From Gadus chalcogrammus (Eukaryota > Chordata > Actinopteri > Gadiformes > Gadidae): a DNA stretch of 64,000 nucleotides. The notes beneath the pieces were generated by a model, which was not told the DNA's origin, did no database searches, and saw only the letters and a program-made list of their open reading frames with translations. The position numbers and the translations under genes were made by a program. The number at the start of each line of letters is the position of its first letter. Positions within the stretch are counted from its first letter, which is position 1. Positions 50,401 to 62,400 of the stretch are shown here, piece by piece. The stretch lies in the NCBI RefSeq assembly GCF_026213295.1, contig NC_079415.1:22096639-22160638 (forward strand), read 5' to 3'.

Positions 50401-53400
50401 GGCTATTATTTCACCTGTGTGGTCTTCTGGAAAGTATGCCGGTTGAAGGCAGACGCTTCGCAGAGTCCAAACGTTGTTGATAAAGAGCACAGTAAGACTG
50501 TATGGTTGCATCGTCCGACTTCACCATAAATCTATGGTGGCAGAATAAAAGGACACCACTTCCAACTCCTTTGCGATCCGTTGTCTGGTGCTATTATATA
50601 GTTCGGGCAAGGCTACGTCTGAGAATATTTTTCGGCTTGGTACCACATACTTGGGGTCCAAAACTTTTAGCATATTGATGAAGCCTGGCTTTTCTAGAGT
50701 ATAAATTGGGACCTTATCCTTTGCTATACACTAGGGATGGGCCGATAGTCGATTCTATCGACTATCGACGATAGATGGATTCCATCGTCGATCGTCTCAA
50801 GTTGCCAATAAAAAGGCGATCATTATTTTTTGAATAATTAATCGTAATTTTTTTTAGCATTTTTTTTGGTGGCTATTTTTAGAACTTAAAAAGGCCCGCA
50901 AAATTGTAATTTAAGTTAACTGGCACAGGTGGAAACGTACTATGTAGCGCTGACCTGCCGTATTCACTCACTGCTACGAGAGGAGAGGGAGAGGGGCTCG
51001 GAAAAAAACGCACACCCCGCTGCACCATTTCCGGGTCATAGCTGTGGTACACTAGCTGCTGTGTTCGAAATCGTTCCCTATTCACTCCCTCACTATTCCT
51101 TATAGTGTTCATGATATAGTGCACTATATAGGGAACGAACAAACGAGAATTTGGACACTACGCTGAACATTTCTAAGCGTCATTTGCGTCAGTAAATGTG
51201 CCGGGTATTTGTGTGACGCAGACAGATGCGCCCACATCATCTAAACAAACCGGGCACTAACGAGGAAAGCTGGAGCTTGTATTGATGTTGAATGCTACAT
51301 TTCCTTGATCATTTTTTTTTTTAATTAATTTTGAATGTTACATTTTCAATGTTAAATTCCAATGAAATTGTTAACATTTCTAAACGTAAGCCATTAGTTT
51401 TCGCAGTTATTCAGCTTCTTCTTCTCCTCCGGAAAAACACGACCGCATTCCATTTTGGTACACGGGAGTAACGTGTAGGGAATTTTGGGTATTTTATTAT
51501 TTATTTTATTTTGTGTAACATGTGCTGCTTAAACAGCGCCAGTAGGTTTCACTTTTGAGACTGTCATCATGACAGGCACCGACGTATCGAAACCTAAATC
51601 AGCGGAGGCTCACGCTGGTCCAAGGGGAAGACCATCCTTATCGTTTTTAAGAAAAAAATTGAAAAATAAAATCGCCATTTTATAATGTGATAAATTATTA
51701 TAAATAATAATTATAAAAATATTATGAAGTCCCGAAAACCGATTTTCATTTAAACAAGTCGACGTGTGCTACACACTCAAGTTAATCGATAAAATCGGTT
51801 TATCGCCCAGCCCTAAGCCTAGTAGTAATACTATAAATTTACATTTAGAGCATTTGGCAGTTGCTTTTATTGAAAGCGACTTACAATAAGTACATTTGTC
51901 ATAAGAAGGTGAAACTGTATATCGCTGTCGGTACAGTAAGGATGTTCATGGATCGGTGTTCCACTTACTGTGCACTATAGGGCCGCAATGTATTGTACTA
52001 CATATTGACCCAGTACCAGTTGGTAGCCCGGCAGTAGGCTACCAACTACTTACTTCTATAGGGTAATGGCACAACATGGTATTATTGTACTACACATTGA
52101 TGACAATAGAGAAGTATAGCAAAGATACAGATTTTTACTAGAGGTAGGGTTAGGTGAAATCTCCAAATATAAACGTTTATCCAATGCAAATTTGTCACTA
52201 ATCTTGATAAGACACAAACCGTTGGATATATTGGGAACCCATTGTACAATGTTAATATTTGGTCCCTCTATTGAAACGTCTTGGCGAATAGGATGAAATG
52301 ACACCATGCCAAACAATCGCAGTGGCACCATACGGCCACTAGATGGTGATGGAAATTTTATTCTGATTGAAGGCAATGGACTTATTTCTTCTGTTTTATG
52401 CGATGAAGCAAAACTTTTGAAAAAAAAAAAATAAGACTTAGCAAGGCTAGTTTTAGCCTGTGATATGGTTTGGTCTGTTGATCAGTGGAGTCTCAGCAGA
52501 AGGAAAAGGCAGGATTAGCTAGGCCTGTCGCGATAAGAAATAAAGGAATTAATTGCGCAATAATTAAAATGAGCGATAATTTTTTGCCGGCCGCAATAAT
52601 TTACAATCACACTTTTAAATCAATGTTTTATTGGCCTTATCTGAGAAGAAATCTATGCCATAAACAGAAATATTATGGGCCTTTAATACACGGGTCTTCT
52701 CAATGCCGTGGAGCGCTCTGTTCACTTGCATAGATATTAGTCTGGTAACTCGTCAACCCCAGCGTCTACAGGTTGCTAAACAACGTCAACGTCTTTGGCA
52801 GACTATTTCTCTGCTGATCAACACTACGAATGCTGCTAACGAATAAATTGTGAAAAGACACGCCATGTGAAGTTATTTTTTCGTCATGGCAAGTAGCTAT
52901 GTATAAGCGGGATAATGTATAGAACGTCGCCGGGCATTATCGAAAATAAGCCCTTTCAGGGCCAAGCACGACACCTCCGCATCGGTGTCCTGTTCACCCT
53001 GTCGAGGCTTATTTTCCTGATAATGACCGGCGTTCTATAAATTATATATATTTATATATATTTAGCAGAGTAGGCCTAAGTAACAAATGTCGGGTTGAAA
53101 TCGGGCTCATAATTACAGGGCACAACGAGTAAACCCCCTCGGAACATTTTTTGTTAAAATAGATTTTATTGTTTTTCGCTGTTTTGTTAATTTATTCTGG
53201 ATATTTTAAATGTCTTCCAGACGTGCAGTTCCAGTGTTCTTTAAAAATATACAAGTTTATTGATCTTCGAAAGGGTGTACTTGCATTATTATGCCATTAT
53301 CCTTATATTAGTTGAAAAACTGCAATATTATCGCTAATCGCAATAATTTCATTTTTATTTGTATAGCCCTTAATCACCATTAGTCTCAAAGGGCTTAACA

Positions 53401-56400
53401 GGCCAAATATTTATGACACCCCCCTTTACCCATGCCCCCACACGGGCAAGAAAAAACTCCCTTGAAATCAGCAAAGAAGAAATCTTGAGAAGAAACGCAT
53501 AGTAGGGGATCCCTTCTTCCAGGGATGGTCAGGAGTGCAATGGGTGCCACAATTTACATACAGGTAAATACATGCACATCATATTAAAATGGTGATGGGG
53601 TTCTGGCCGGTTATCCATGAGGAGAGTCCAGGCATCCAGTCCAGTACCCGCAACACGCTAGAACAGACAGAATAGTGAATTAGAACGGAAAAGTACATGG
53701 TGGGAATCTATACTGTAATAACAAAAGCACAAGCAAACAGAGTGGTCTTCACTTCGCATCTGTCGTTTTCACACTCCTATGTTCCAAATGCAAGATTGTA
53801 GAGGTACGTTTTGAGCTTTCCTTTGAATAGCTCCACAGAGTCAGCTTCCCTGATCACTGATGGCAGCCTATTCCATAGGAAGGGGGCTCGATAGGCAAAC
53901 GCTCTGTCCAGCCGATTTCTTTTTAACCTTCGGCAGTGAAAGAAGGAAGTTATTGGCCGATAGTTCCTGACTAATTCTCTTTAATTGATTGAATCTTATT
54001 CTCAAAGAAATCCATGAATTCACCTGCCACGATCGAGGAGTCAGACTCCTCACCGTGTCAAAAAGAAACTTGGCATTGTTTCTATTCAAGTTGATGATAC
54101 TGGAAAAGTAGGCGTTCCTGGCAGTAGTCAGCGCACCCTTATAGGTGATCAGACTGTTATGCCATGCAAGATGAAAGACCTCAAGTTTAGTCGCGAGCCA
54201 TTTGCGTTCAAGGATCCTGCAGCTTTGCTTCAGAGTGCGCGTTTCTGCATTAAACCAGGGGGCTGGTTTTTTCAATATTTGTTTTTTAGTGACGATCGGA
54301 GCAACTGAATCAATGGCACAGACAAGGCAATGTTGAGGTCATCAGTAAGGCACTCCACAGAACCACTATAGTTACAAAGAGGTGCAAGTGAACCAGATAA
54401 CTTATCTGCCATAGCTGTAATGGTTGCAGGTGTGATGCGGCGACAGCTGAAAGTAGCTTGCTGATCGTCGCAGGGGCAGGATACCACCACCTGGAAAGTG
54501 ATAAAGCTGAGGTGTAGGAAGAGACCACTAGCTGTGAAATGTCTACACCGCGGGTCAGAACGAGATCCAGCGAGTTTCCACCGATGTGGGTTGGGTGCTG
54601 GACGAGCTGTTTGAAGCCAAGCCAGGGATGGAAATTAACACCCGCCACCCGCCATTTGCGGGTGGATTTGTATGGTGGCGGGTGAATTGTGTCACTTCAC
54701 CCGCCACTGTGTCGGGTAATACTTTCCAGTAAGGTCCGATCAAATTTGCATATTTAATATTCGTTATACGGCGCTGTGCAGTTCCACAACCATTAGTCAA
54801 CATCCCTTCTTCTACACCTCTTTCGCTGAACTGCAACTGTCCTCAAGTCTCACGCATTCGGCGTTTGACACACGCAATTCAACCCATGCACACGCTCACA
54901 CGCCATATTTCTCACGCAGAGAAATTACCAGGATAGCGCCCACCAATTTGGGCCGCTATTAAACAGTGTTACAGGTAGGAATCAAATGGGTTTCCCGTAC
55001 GTAGGGTTACCAGACGTCGTCTTTTGCCCGGACATGCCCTCCTTTTGAGACACTTTTAAAAAATGTGTGGCGGAATTTCAAAATCGTCCGGGATTTTATT
55101 AAAGCCTCATACATGTTCTCATTGTATTTGCGTTGCGTTTCTTTGGGTCGTTCGTAAACTAGTTATGCTACGCCCTCCCCTACTCAGTTCTGTTCGCTTT
55201 GCATTGGAGGAAGTGAGTAGGGGGCGTGGTTAAGTAGAGCCTTCATTGGACGGTTTGACTTACGCAGTTACCGTCGTGTATTTATTTTTTTATCATTGTT
55301 TTATAGGGACAAACATTAACAAATTTCTCCCACAGGGGATTGATAACGTTCTATCTATTGAACAGAAAGAAACACTTGGTCATACTTTACATATTTTTTC
55401 ACAGCATTGGCCTACTGAATGCCACAGATATATTTCCAGCATTGGACTGAATGCCACATAAATATATAGTTATGTTTTTGCACGTTTGCAACGTTTAAAA
55501 GTTCAGGGTATAAAGTTCAAGTATATGCCTCTACTAGCCAATAGGCCAATAGCCTTTTGAGGCAATGTTTTTTCTGAATATTAGTGTTAAGGGCCAATAA
55601 TGCTTACTATCATACGTTAGTTACCATGTCTGTGGACACATTTGTATTCAGGCACTAATTAGATTGACTTATGATGGTGTAGCCATGCATGTTTTATTGT
55701 TAACATGTCAATTTGTTTAAAATGTACGCATATATTAAAAAAATATATAGCGCATAAAAAGTGGCTGGTAAAAAAGATGAGTGGCTGGTAGATTTTTTAA
55801 TCTACCTGCCACAGTGGCTGGTGGGCAAAAAAGTTAATTTCCATCTCTGAGCCAAGCGTATCTGTAATGGACAGAAAAGCCCTTGCGAGGGCATCAGATG
55901 GGTTATTCACATGAATGTTGAAATCCCCAATAAGCAAAATATTGTCTGAGTATGTAGCCAGATCAGCTGCAAAGTCAGAAAACTCATCCACAAAAGGTGA
56001 ATACGGTCCTAAGGGACGGTATACTACAGCTAAAACGAAAGAGTCTGGAACTCCTTTCGCTTCTCGGGTAGCTGAGGTGCAGACGCAAGCACCTCAAAGT
56101 ATCTGAATATATATCTAATCTTTGGCTTTAAATTAAGCTTAGAATTAGATATCGGGGCTACTCCACCACCTTTCTTAACTTCTCTAGATACTTGGGTGCT
56201 AACCTAATGGGGTGGAGTAGCTTCGTTTAGGGCTAGAAACTCATCTGGTTTTAACCAGGTTTCACAAAGGCTCAGTATGTCGACCTTTTAATCAATAATT
56301 AGATCATGGACCAAGAGCGCTTTAGATGAAAGCGACCTTAAGTTCATGAACCCTATTCTGAGTGCTTCCATTTTATTATTTTCAGAGGGACTCTGGTTAA

Positions 56401-59400
56401 CACTCAGCTCTGAGGCGATCAGTGGGTTCGCGAGAGTTCGACATACTGGTCGCGGGCCTCGCCTGCGGGTTTTACACCTCGAGACAGTGCGAGGCCGCAC
56501 CACCGTACATATAGGTACAGTGTTAATTTCAGAGGGAGTCCGGTTAAAACTCTGTTCTGAAAGAGTTGTTGACATGCGGTTTGACATGCGGTATGACATG
56601 CATTTTTGCACGACCGTACATATAGGTACAGCGTTAATTTCAGAGGGAGTCCGGTTAACACTCAGCTCTGTCATGCGATTTGACATGCAATTTTGCACCA
56701 CCGTACATATAGGTACAGTGTTAATTTCAGAGGGATTCCGGTTAACACTCAGCTCTGAAATGTTTGGTGCAATAGATACTGGTTCAGCTAACCCATCTGC
56801 TGTTCTAGACTCTGCAACGTAAACTATCATGTTGCTAGCAGGTTTGCTAAACTCCTGCCGCCCAGCGTGCTGTGAGTGGATGAGTCACGCCTGGCTTAGA
56901 CATCTATGTTTTTTGACATAATTGAGGCGCCTAACCCAGTAGGGTGTAGGCAGTCTCTCATGAGCACACCAGGGCGACCCCACAGGGAGGGCCAGTTAGA
57001 GCCTAGCTATGTTACTTTTTGTGACCTCAATTTGTCTTGTCCTAGCATCGTTGGTGCCGACATAAACTACAATGTTATCGAAACTAGTGTCGGTGTTTGG
57101 TGCATCTAATCTAACTCCGTATGTGGTCTGACCGCATGTCAGCACCCTAAGATTAGCTTCAATGTCGGGAGCCCTGGCCCCAGGTAGGCAAATAACCTTC
57201 GCTGGCGAGTGTAGTCTACCTTTACGTGTAACAGTCATCTATGACTAGCGTTTCTACCCCCGAAAAGGACTTGCGAGGCAGGGTACTGACAGCAACCTGC
57301 CTCGCAAGTGGTGCTGACGACAGGATTGCCTTGACGGAGTCACTGCTAACGATAGCGTTAGCTCCACGAGTCCGCCTGGCGGGTCTCTTCTCTATACTTT
57401 CTGGAGTATCTGTTTTCTTTATGCTTGCTACCCTTTCATCCTCTAACTGACAGATACGTCTCTCTAACAGAGCTATCTTATCCATGAGAAAGGCAGAGCA
57501 AGAACAACCGGAATCCATGCTTACTAGAGATGCACCGATGGCAAAATTCTTGGCCGATACCGATTTCCGGTTTTTAAGGAGGTCTGACCTGCCAAAACCG
57601 GTTTTTCCGATACCGATTTTCTAAGAAATAATTATAATCATATAATATGTTGATAGGTTTTCAATGTAGTGAGTCCCCGGGACCCACAGGTGGCGAGTTG
57701 GGTGGGTCCCTGAGAAATTCAATGGGTCCCGACTCCCCAGTTTAAAAAATGTGTTTCTTTTTTATTATTATTCTATTTCTTAAATGAAATTAATAGTGTT
57801 AAACTCAATACATGAAATTGTCATCTGAAAAGCGCATCCATTTGTATGTGGTGAGCCACTGCTTCAGAAAAGTTCGCTTTTTTTGGGAGAAACATGTAGA
57901 AGGTTGAGGCACTTCTTCTGCAGTGGGCTCATCAGGCTCAGTAGAGGGGGAGGCAGAAGTAGGTACAGGCAATGTTGAGGTACTCTCTCTAGGCTGATCA
58001 GAGTCAGGGAGGAGTGCAGAGGTAGTGGGGACAGAAAATGCAGCTGCAATAGTTTGCTGACCTGCAATAGGTTTAATCTTTTTCTTTGGTGGTATTTTTG
58101 CGTTCTCTTCTCTGCCTGTTTCTCGAGAAAAACGGGATCTCGTTGGAAGCGCGATGTATGCGCAGGCGCCGTTTGGGCATAACAATATGGCGGCTGCCGT
58201 TCAATGTAGTTTTCATCACCACCACCGGATTATGTTTCATTTATTTCATTACAGCACGTCCCCTAAACGTTACAACATAATCGACACGAATGAGCACAGC
58301 ATCGAGCAGTGGAAACGTGGGTTTATTTACTATGAAGTTCGTATTTTTAATTGTTGAAATGAAATCAGCGGTGACGAGCTAGTTGTTTTGGTAGCGGCTA
58401 AATTAGCATGTCGCGATACTTTGTACAGGGGATCACGTCTGCGCCGAGTAGATGCGCAGAGGGTTGAAACAGCGCTTGTCCGGTATGCTCACAAGAAGGT
58501 TTCTTTGGCCAGTTACTGTGATTAAACACGAGTTGTTTAATGTTCACAATGTATCGTTTTTCATGGGGAAAATTAGATGCGTCCCCGGGACGCATGGATA
58601 GTGAGTTTAGTGCGTCCTTTCAGATTTTAATGCGTCAGGGACGCAGGACGCGTACCTAGCAACATGATCCCCCACGGCTTATTTTTGACTTGCAAGCATT
58701 ACAAACAGCGTGTTTTGGGTCGTCCTGGCACACAGTGAAATAAGTCCAAATCAGCGACATGTTTTCTTCCCGCGCTCTGGGCGCCTTGAGCTGCTACGCA
58801 CCGCGCATGAGTTTGATCGGCCGAAAACCGGAAATTACGACAGTGACCGGCAGGTCACCGATTGTGGCCGATTGGATACAAAACCGGCTTTTTTAATCGG
58901 CGGCCGGTTGATCGGTGCATCTCTAATGCTTACCGTGGTTGATGCAGACGGAGCTCCAGCGAGGAAACGGCGTATACAATACAGAGTATGCAGAACAGGT
59001 CGCAGATATAAATACCGAAAAATAGATACAAACCGAGATAGCAGGTCGACGCTAAGCGTCCTGCTAATCAAACCAAACAAACCAAGCCGGCTACCCGGAA
59101 GTTGCGTCTGCGGCGTCACACGGCATTCTCGGGTCAGCCTGTGGAGAGAGAGCACAGGTTACAGATACGAGGAGGGCGGGGATCTCCTGAGACGTAAGCT
59201 AATTTCTGGGGCAATTAATCGCCCAGAAAAATGTATTATCGTGACAGGCCTAGGATTAGCATCCCTGATATTATGGATGCACCGAATTTCCGGCCACCGA
59301 AAAAAAATTATCGCCGAAACAATACGGCTGAAACAGAAATTTTTGATGACGCAAACAAGAAGCGCGGCCAGCACACGCTTGTCTGGATAAACGCCAATAT

Positions 59401-62400
59401 GTCTGCGCTGTGGACGTTTTTCAATGTTTCTGAGAAAGACCCACGTATAGCGATTTGCAAAAATGGCAATGCCTTGATTTTATTGAAGTTAGTAAACAGT
59501 CATAGCCAAAAATGCAATGGCACTAGGGTTGTATTACTGAGTATAAACGGTATAAACATTGAAACTAGGTCAACCGCCATCTTCTCCGTCGACTCTCGTT
59601 TCACACTCGGTGACGGCGTCTGGCAGCTCGCCAATTCTCGGTGACAGCGTCTTATAACGTTCTATATATAATATAATTTTATATATAATATCCCAGCCAA
59701 AAGCTCTGTGCGCCTCCGGATGGTCGTAGCGCGGGGACCTCTCGTAGGGATTGGGCTTTGCGGGGGTTGTTTACCGGCGTTGCTATGGTTACCGGGCTTA
59801 CTTTTTTTTTACTAACGCTTTATTAGGTAGCCTATCCAATAGGTTTGTATAAATTTATCTTTTTTATGAAAAAACACATCAAAAATAAAACGGTGCAAAG
59901 ACAAACTGCCGAACTTTTAACCTAACACCGTATACCGCGGCAACCCTAAATGGTACTAATAATTGTCATAATAATTTCTTTCAGTGTTTCGGTTTTCGGC
60001 CTTGGTTTCTTCATTTTCGGTTTTCGGTTTCGGCCAAGAATTTTCATTTCGGTGCATCCCTACCTGATATACACTAATGCATGTACCAGGATGTTTTCTG
60101 ATATGAGAACAGGCTCTTAATTTAATTAAACACTGCTTTCCTGAGGGTCTTTGACTTGAATGTGGAATTCAACATCAGTTCCCCCGCTGAAAAGGAACCA
60201 AGATGGCCGCTATGTGAATAAGGCGAATTGAAGTGATGCCATCAATTGCTACCGTGGTAACTTAATCTCACAGTATGTTCCTATTGTTTTGCAGAGCTGA
60301 CTCATGAGTTCCTTCAGATCTTGGAGAAGACGCCCAGCAGGCTGAAGAGAATACGTAACTGGAGGGTAAGTCACGATCCGGGGATAGAAGTGGGAGAATG
60401 GAATCTGAGCAAGGGTAGTATTAATCGATTAAGAGCTAACCAATGCTACTAGAGGGAAGCTCAACTATGCTAGTAAAGCAAAAAAAAAGATTTTGGTGTG
60501 ATCATGGATTCTACATTTCGTCATATGTGCCATATTATGTAACGGGGTTTCCGCTGGGTTGTTAAAGGTATTAGAAGGTAGTAAATGAAATTAGCCCAAA
60601 TTAAGCCATTAAAAATGTAATAAACGTCATCTGACGAGGTATTACATTTCCAACTAGGCCTATGAGTTTTTCAGTTTGTAATTTACGTGCAGGCCTATCT
60701 CCTAAAACCACTAAAACTTACGTGGATTTATTTTTATGTTGCGAGTTGGACCTGAGCGATATCAATCAGGGCTCCAGACTAACTTTATGCGTTGGTTGCA
60801 CTGGTGCGCCAAATTTTTTTTTTTAGGTGCACCAGCACAAAATTTGGGTGCACCAAATTTTTCATTGTGTCGCTTTTAACGCCATAAGATCAACTTTTAT
60901 CGCTCTCCATAACTTTCATATAATGTGAATAATGGTGCGTTCCAGGCAACCCGTAACCCGTGTTTTCACAACCTTGTACCTGTGAAAATGCCCTGGAACG
61001 GCAAACAAACCCGCAACTCACTACCCGTGTACTCGTACCAGACCGATTCACTCCCAGTTCCAGCTCGTAACTTACGGGCTGAAAGTGTCCCTGGAACACA
61101 GCATGAGGTGTAGAGAAATGCTTGTCTTTATTTGAAGCACAATTGTATATAAAAAAATAAATAAAGTGTTTCAAGTTTTTCACTGAGCTGAAATGGAACA
61201 CTTCAAACATAGAAAGTAAGCAAAATAAAACATTTTGTGTGTAATTCAGACTCTGAATAAATACTTTCAGTAGTAGGGCAGGTTGGAACAGTAGGCTTAG
61301 TTTTTTTGAATGAAAAAACATTCTATGTTTTTACCTCGCTTAATTTTCCCCCTCTTTTGTCGCGTTTATTTTCTATATCCGTTTCAGTTACTCTGGCGCT
61401 CAGGTCGTTCGCAATTTAAAAAAATAAAGCACAAGCAGTGAACAGGACCAGAGCCAATCAGAGGCTTAGAACCGACCAAGCTCTTTGTCTTATTGGTTTA
61501 GACCACGATATGATCCTACCATGAGTAGGGATGGGGATCATTAATATTTATTTAACAATACGATTTTCGATACTCCTTAACGATCCGAGTCTTTATTGAT
61601 ACCACTGTCGATACTTTATTATTAATTGGTGGAAATATGAAGCGTTTTTAGTGATGAGGAATTTTTTTAGAAAATAAATAATTGCATTATAAAAATAAAT
61701 ATGTAATTCCTAATCAATATTGACATCAGTAGTTTGAGTTATATAAACTAAAATGATAAGAGCACTATACAACTGTATTAGTAATACAGAAACATGAGTA
61801 ATGCAGTATTACTCATGTTTCTCACCAAAAACTCAATTTACTGTTTCTTTATGTTACATTTGAGCGCATCATGATAACCTAACAGTCGTTTTACTGAGCC
61901 AACCTCAACACATCATCACGCAGTACATCTGAAACTTTATTTACTTTTTAAGATAACTAGCTTGTATGCTGCTGATTACCGCTCGTAGTTTGAGTGGATG
62001 ATTAAGACGGGCCCGTCTGTAGTGCCCGTCTTAAGGGAGAGAGAGAAAAAAAGATCTACATCACCCTTACCTGGCATCAAAGTTGAGCTTGTGCCAGGTA
62101 AGGGTGAAATAGAACTTTGCCCTCTCTCTCTGGCTCTCGTATGTTGGCCAGTTTTTGTGTCCAGTGTTGAAGTTAAATTATAATTACCTTGTTAAATATT
62201 GTTATTACAGTGTAAAGTTGCATGTTATTATAATTAGTTTCTTCCTCTTTATTTGTCAAGGGGAGTTCCCTCTTACTCAAATGTAACTCACTCGCTTGCT
62301 CAAACACACACACCTTACTCTACAGTCTCGCTCGCTCTCTCTCGGCCAGTTTTTGCGTCAGCAGGTTGAAGTCGTGCTGGTATTAAAATATATTGTGAAG

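Larger units (their letters stand above)
48564..51816 (-). mobile_element. hAT element (GGGCTGGGCGATA termini)
   Basis: Left end TTGGGGCTGGGTGATATGGCC and right end (minus strand) TTAGGGCTGGGCGATAAACC. GCCTAG flanks both sides, giving only six clear duplicated bases. Contains a broken hAT transposase and later insertions. Confidence 0.7.
53360..59190 (-). mobile_element. L2/CR1-type LINE, internally deleted
   Basis: 5' region near 59190-58926, ORF1 57518-56996, ORF2 remnants 56850-53868, 3' UTR and tail to about 53360 (TTTGTATAGCCCTTAATC). Two hAT elements interrupt it. The 5' boundary is uncertain. Confidence 0.75.
52520..59252. mobile_element. hAT element hosting a LINE and two further hATs
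   Basis: Ends TAGGCCTGTCGCGATAA and TTATCGTGACAGGCCTA with a perfect 8-bp duplication GGATTAGC (52512-52519, 59253-59260). The 6.7-kb span is mostly later insertions: a 416-type unit (52700-52875), a LINE, and hATs at 54623-55849 and 57525-58925. Confidence 0.88.

Noticed and set aside
56346..56822. 158-codon + strand frame
   Set aside because: Shadow of the repeated LINE region read on the minus strand.
58710..59390. 226-codon + strand frame
   Set aside because: It crosses a hAT boundary (58925), a LINE 5' region and another hAT end (59272), so it joins unrelated elements by chance.
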